Part shown: in pieces, positions 5,149 through 6,130 of the stretch
Layout: every line of letters starts with the position of its first letter
Position numbering within the stretch: position 1 is the first letter of the stretch
NCBI GenBank assembly: GCA_002794515.1
Contig: PGTJ01000163.1
Coordinates: forward strand, 1 to 6,130
Source: Phototrophicales bacterium
Lineage (GTDB): Bacteria; Chloroflexota; Anaerolineae; Aggregatilineales; Phototrophicaceae
Direction: 5' to 3'
DNA length: 6,130 bases
Position numbers and translations under genes: made by a program
Notes under the pieces: generated by a model
Databases searched by the model: none
Seen by the model: the letters and a program-made list of their open reading frames with translations, nothing else
Told to the model about the DNA's origin: nothing

Positions 5149-5976
5149 ATGAGCAACCCCAAACAATTGTTAGAACAACATGACATCACCCCCAAAAAGA
5201 GTTTGGGGCAAAATTTTCTCAATGACCCCAATGCCCTAGAGAAAATTATCAGCATTGCCGAACTCAACCCAGATGATACTGTCCTCGAAATTGGCGCAGG
5301 TACGGGCGCACTCACCGAAAAATTGGCACAACATGCCAAACGGGTGGTGGCTGTGGAGGTGGATGAACGCCTATTCCCGATTTTAGGCGCTCAGATGCGA
5401 CCCTATCCGCATGTTGAATTACACCTTGCCGATATTCTCACCATCGATTTACACCAAGTCATGGGTGATGACCCATATGTGGTAGTGGCAAATGTGCCAT
5501 ATTACATCACCAGCGCCATTTTGCGTCACCTATTAGAGACGATTCACCGCCCAACGAAACTCATCATGACCATTCAAACCGAAGTGGCGGAGCGGGTCGT
5601 TGCCAAACCACCCGACATGAGCGTATTGGCGGTGAGTGTGCAGTTTTATGGCAAACCCGATATTGCCACGCGGTTTAATCCCGCCATTTTTTATCCTCGA
5701 CCAGAGGTGGGGAGCGCTGTGTTGCGTGTCATCACCTATGATACCCCGCCTGTGGCTGTTCCCAGTGAGGCGCTGTTTTTTTGTGTGGTACGGGCAGGAT
5801 TTGGTCAAAAACGCAAGCAACTGAAAAATGCGCTATCGGGCAATTTAGCTATCACATCCGACCAAGCCAGCCAACTTTGCCAATCGGCTGGCATAGATCC
5901 AATGCGACGCGCCGAAACACTCACGTTGGATGAGTGGGCATCGTTGACACGGGCATTTGCGGAGCGGGAACGTTAA
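5149..5976 (+). CDS. rsmA: 16S rRNA (adenine(1518)-N6/adenine(1519)-N6)-dimethyltransferase RsmA/KsgA
   Basis: RsmA transfers four methyl groups from S-adenosylmethionine to two adjacent adenines in the 3' terminal helix 45 loop of 16S rRNA, a late check in small-subunit assembly. Loss gives kasugamycin resistance in E. coli. The 275-residue protein is full length. It shows KSLGQNFLND (17-26), the SAM-binding VLEIGAGTGALTEKLA (45-60), the acidic E70 after VVAVE that contacts the ribose, ADIL (94-97), and the catalytic NVPYY (115-119; the family pattern is N-L/I/V-P-Y-N/Y). These are followed by FYPRPEVGSAVL (181-192) and the C-terminal RNA-binding AGFGQKRKQLKNAL (216-229). The ATG at 5149 has GAGG (5136-5139) nine bases upstream. 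It is divergent from rdgB. It converges on the beta-helix gene across a 55-base gap in which I see no convincing terminator. Confidence 0.96.
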   Translation: MSNPKQLLEQHDITPKKSLGQNFLNDPNALEKIISIAELNPDDTVLEIGAGTGALTEKLAQHAKRVVAVEVDERLFPILGAQMRPYPHVELHLADILTIDLHQVMGDDPYVVVANVPYYITSAILRHLLETIHRPTKLIMTIQTEVAERVVAKPPDMSVLAVSVQFYGKPDIATRFNPAIFYPRPEVGSAVLRVITYDTPPVAVPSEALFFCVVRAGFGQKRKQLKNALSGNLAITSDQASQLCQSAGIDPMRRAETLTLDEWASLTRAFAERER

Positions 5977-6031
5977 TGGGTGTGCTTTGACTGCAGTTTA
6001 GGCGATATAGCTAAGGTTAAGGCGTTATTCA

Positions 6032-6130
6032 TCACTGCCCCTGATACACACCACTGCCCTGTGGGGCGGTGTTCTGGCGGATGGTCACGCCGTCCAGTTG
6101 CATATCGCCGAGGTTATAAATGCCACCGCC
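6032..6130 (-). CDS. C-terminal end of a right-handed beta-helix repeat protein, partial
   Basis: Only the last 32 codons are in the window, ending in tandem TGA TGA stops. They read GGGIYNLGDMQLDGVTIRQN, then TAPQGSGVYQGQ. The GGGIYN turn followed by a strand of the form L-x-G-V-T-I and then an asparagine is the repeat unit of surface beta-helix proteins (the pectate-lyase-like, polymorphic-membrane-protein type). GSGVYQ looks like the start of one more, incomplete rung. Such proteins are usually secreted, very long and repetitive. There is no sorting motif or membrane anchor in the visible tail. Codon use appears more GC-rich (CTG, CTC, CAG, GGC) than in the neighbours, though 32 codons is too few to conclude transfer. 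Confidence 0.65.
   Translation of the reverse strand, partial: GGGIYNLGDMQLDGVTIRQNTAPQGSGVYQGQ

Noticed and set aside
5977..6031. Possible terminator between the convergent rsmA and beta-helix genes (palindromes AACGTT, ACTGCAGT, TAGCTA)
   Set aside because: All are short palindromes without a loop or T run.

Overview
The window looks like ordinary chromosomal DNA from a bacterium, most likely a member of the Chloroflexota (Anaerolineae-like). This is an inference from three things: (i) a GT39-type membrane glycosyltransferase whose C-terminus carries the soluble beta-rich domain often seen on Chloroflexota membrane proteins, (ii) a GGGIYN-type beta-helix protein, and (iii) a short 5'-nucleotidase-like protein of a kind I associate with that phylum. 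Base composition is close to balanced. There are no RNA genes, mobile elements, CRISPR arrays or phage genes.

Layout: a TauE/SafE-family permease (minus, cut by the left edge) is divergent from a 632-residue GT-C glycosyltransferase (plus, 755-2653). The glycosyltransferase converges, with only 3 bases between stop codons, on a minus-strand block. In transcription order that block is rdgB (5083-4481), a crotonase-family enoyl-CoA hydratase (4394-3615), a previously easy-to-miss 52-residue charged protein (3475-3317) and a degenerate metallophosphatase/5'-nucleotidase-like protein (3232-2657). rdgB is divergent from rsmA/ksgA (plus, 5149-5976). rsmA converges on the last 32 codons of a beta-helix repeat protein (minus, cut by the right edge).

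Functionally the genes are a mixed housekeeping set: nucleotide-pool sanitation (RdgB), 16S rRNA dimethylation (RsmA), acyl-CoA metabolism, sugar transfer at the cell envelope and anion export. They do not form one pathway. The minus block is probably not a single operon, because a promoter can be proposed before each member and a terminator lies between two of them.

The most notable pattern is in the initiation signals. Three genes (permease, glycosyltransferase, metallophosphatase-like) have a -10 box ending exactly 6 bases before the ATG and no useful Shine-Dalgarno sequence, which predicts leaderless mRNAs. The other four genes with visible starts have clear Shine-Dalgarno sequences. The geometry also corrects the start of the metallophosphatase-like gene. 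I see no evidence for a new multi-gene system in this window.
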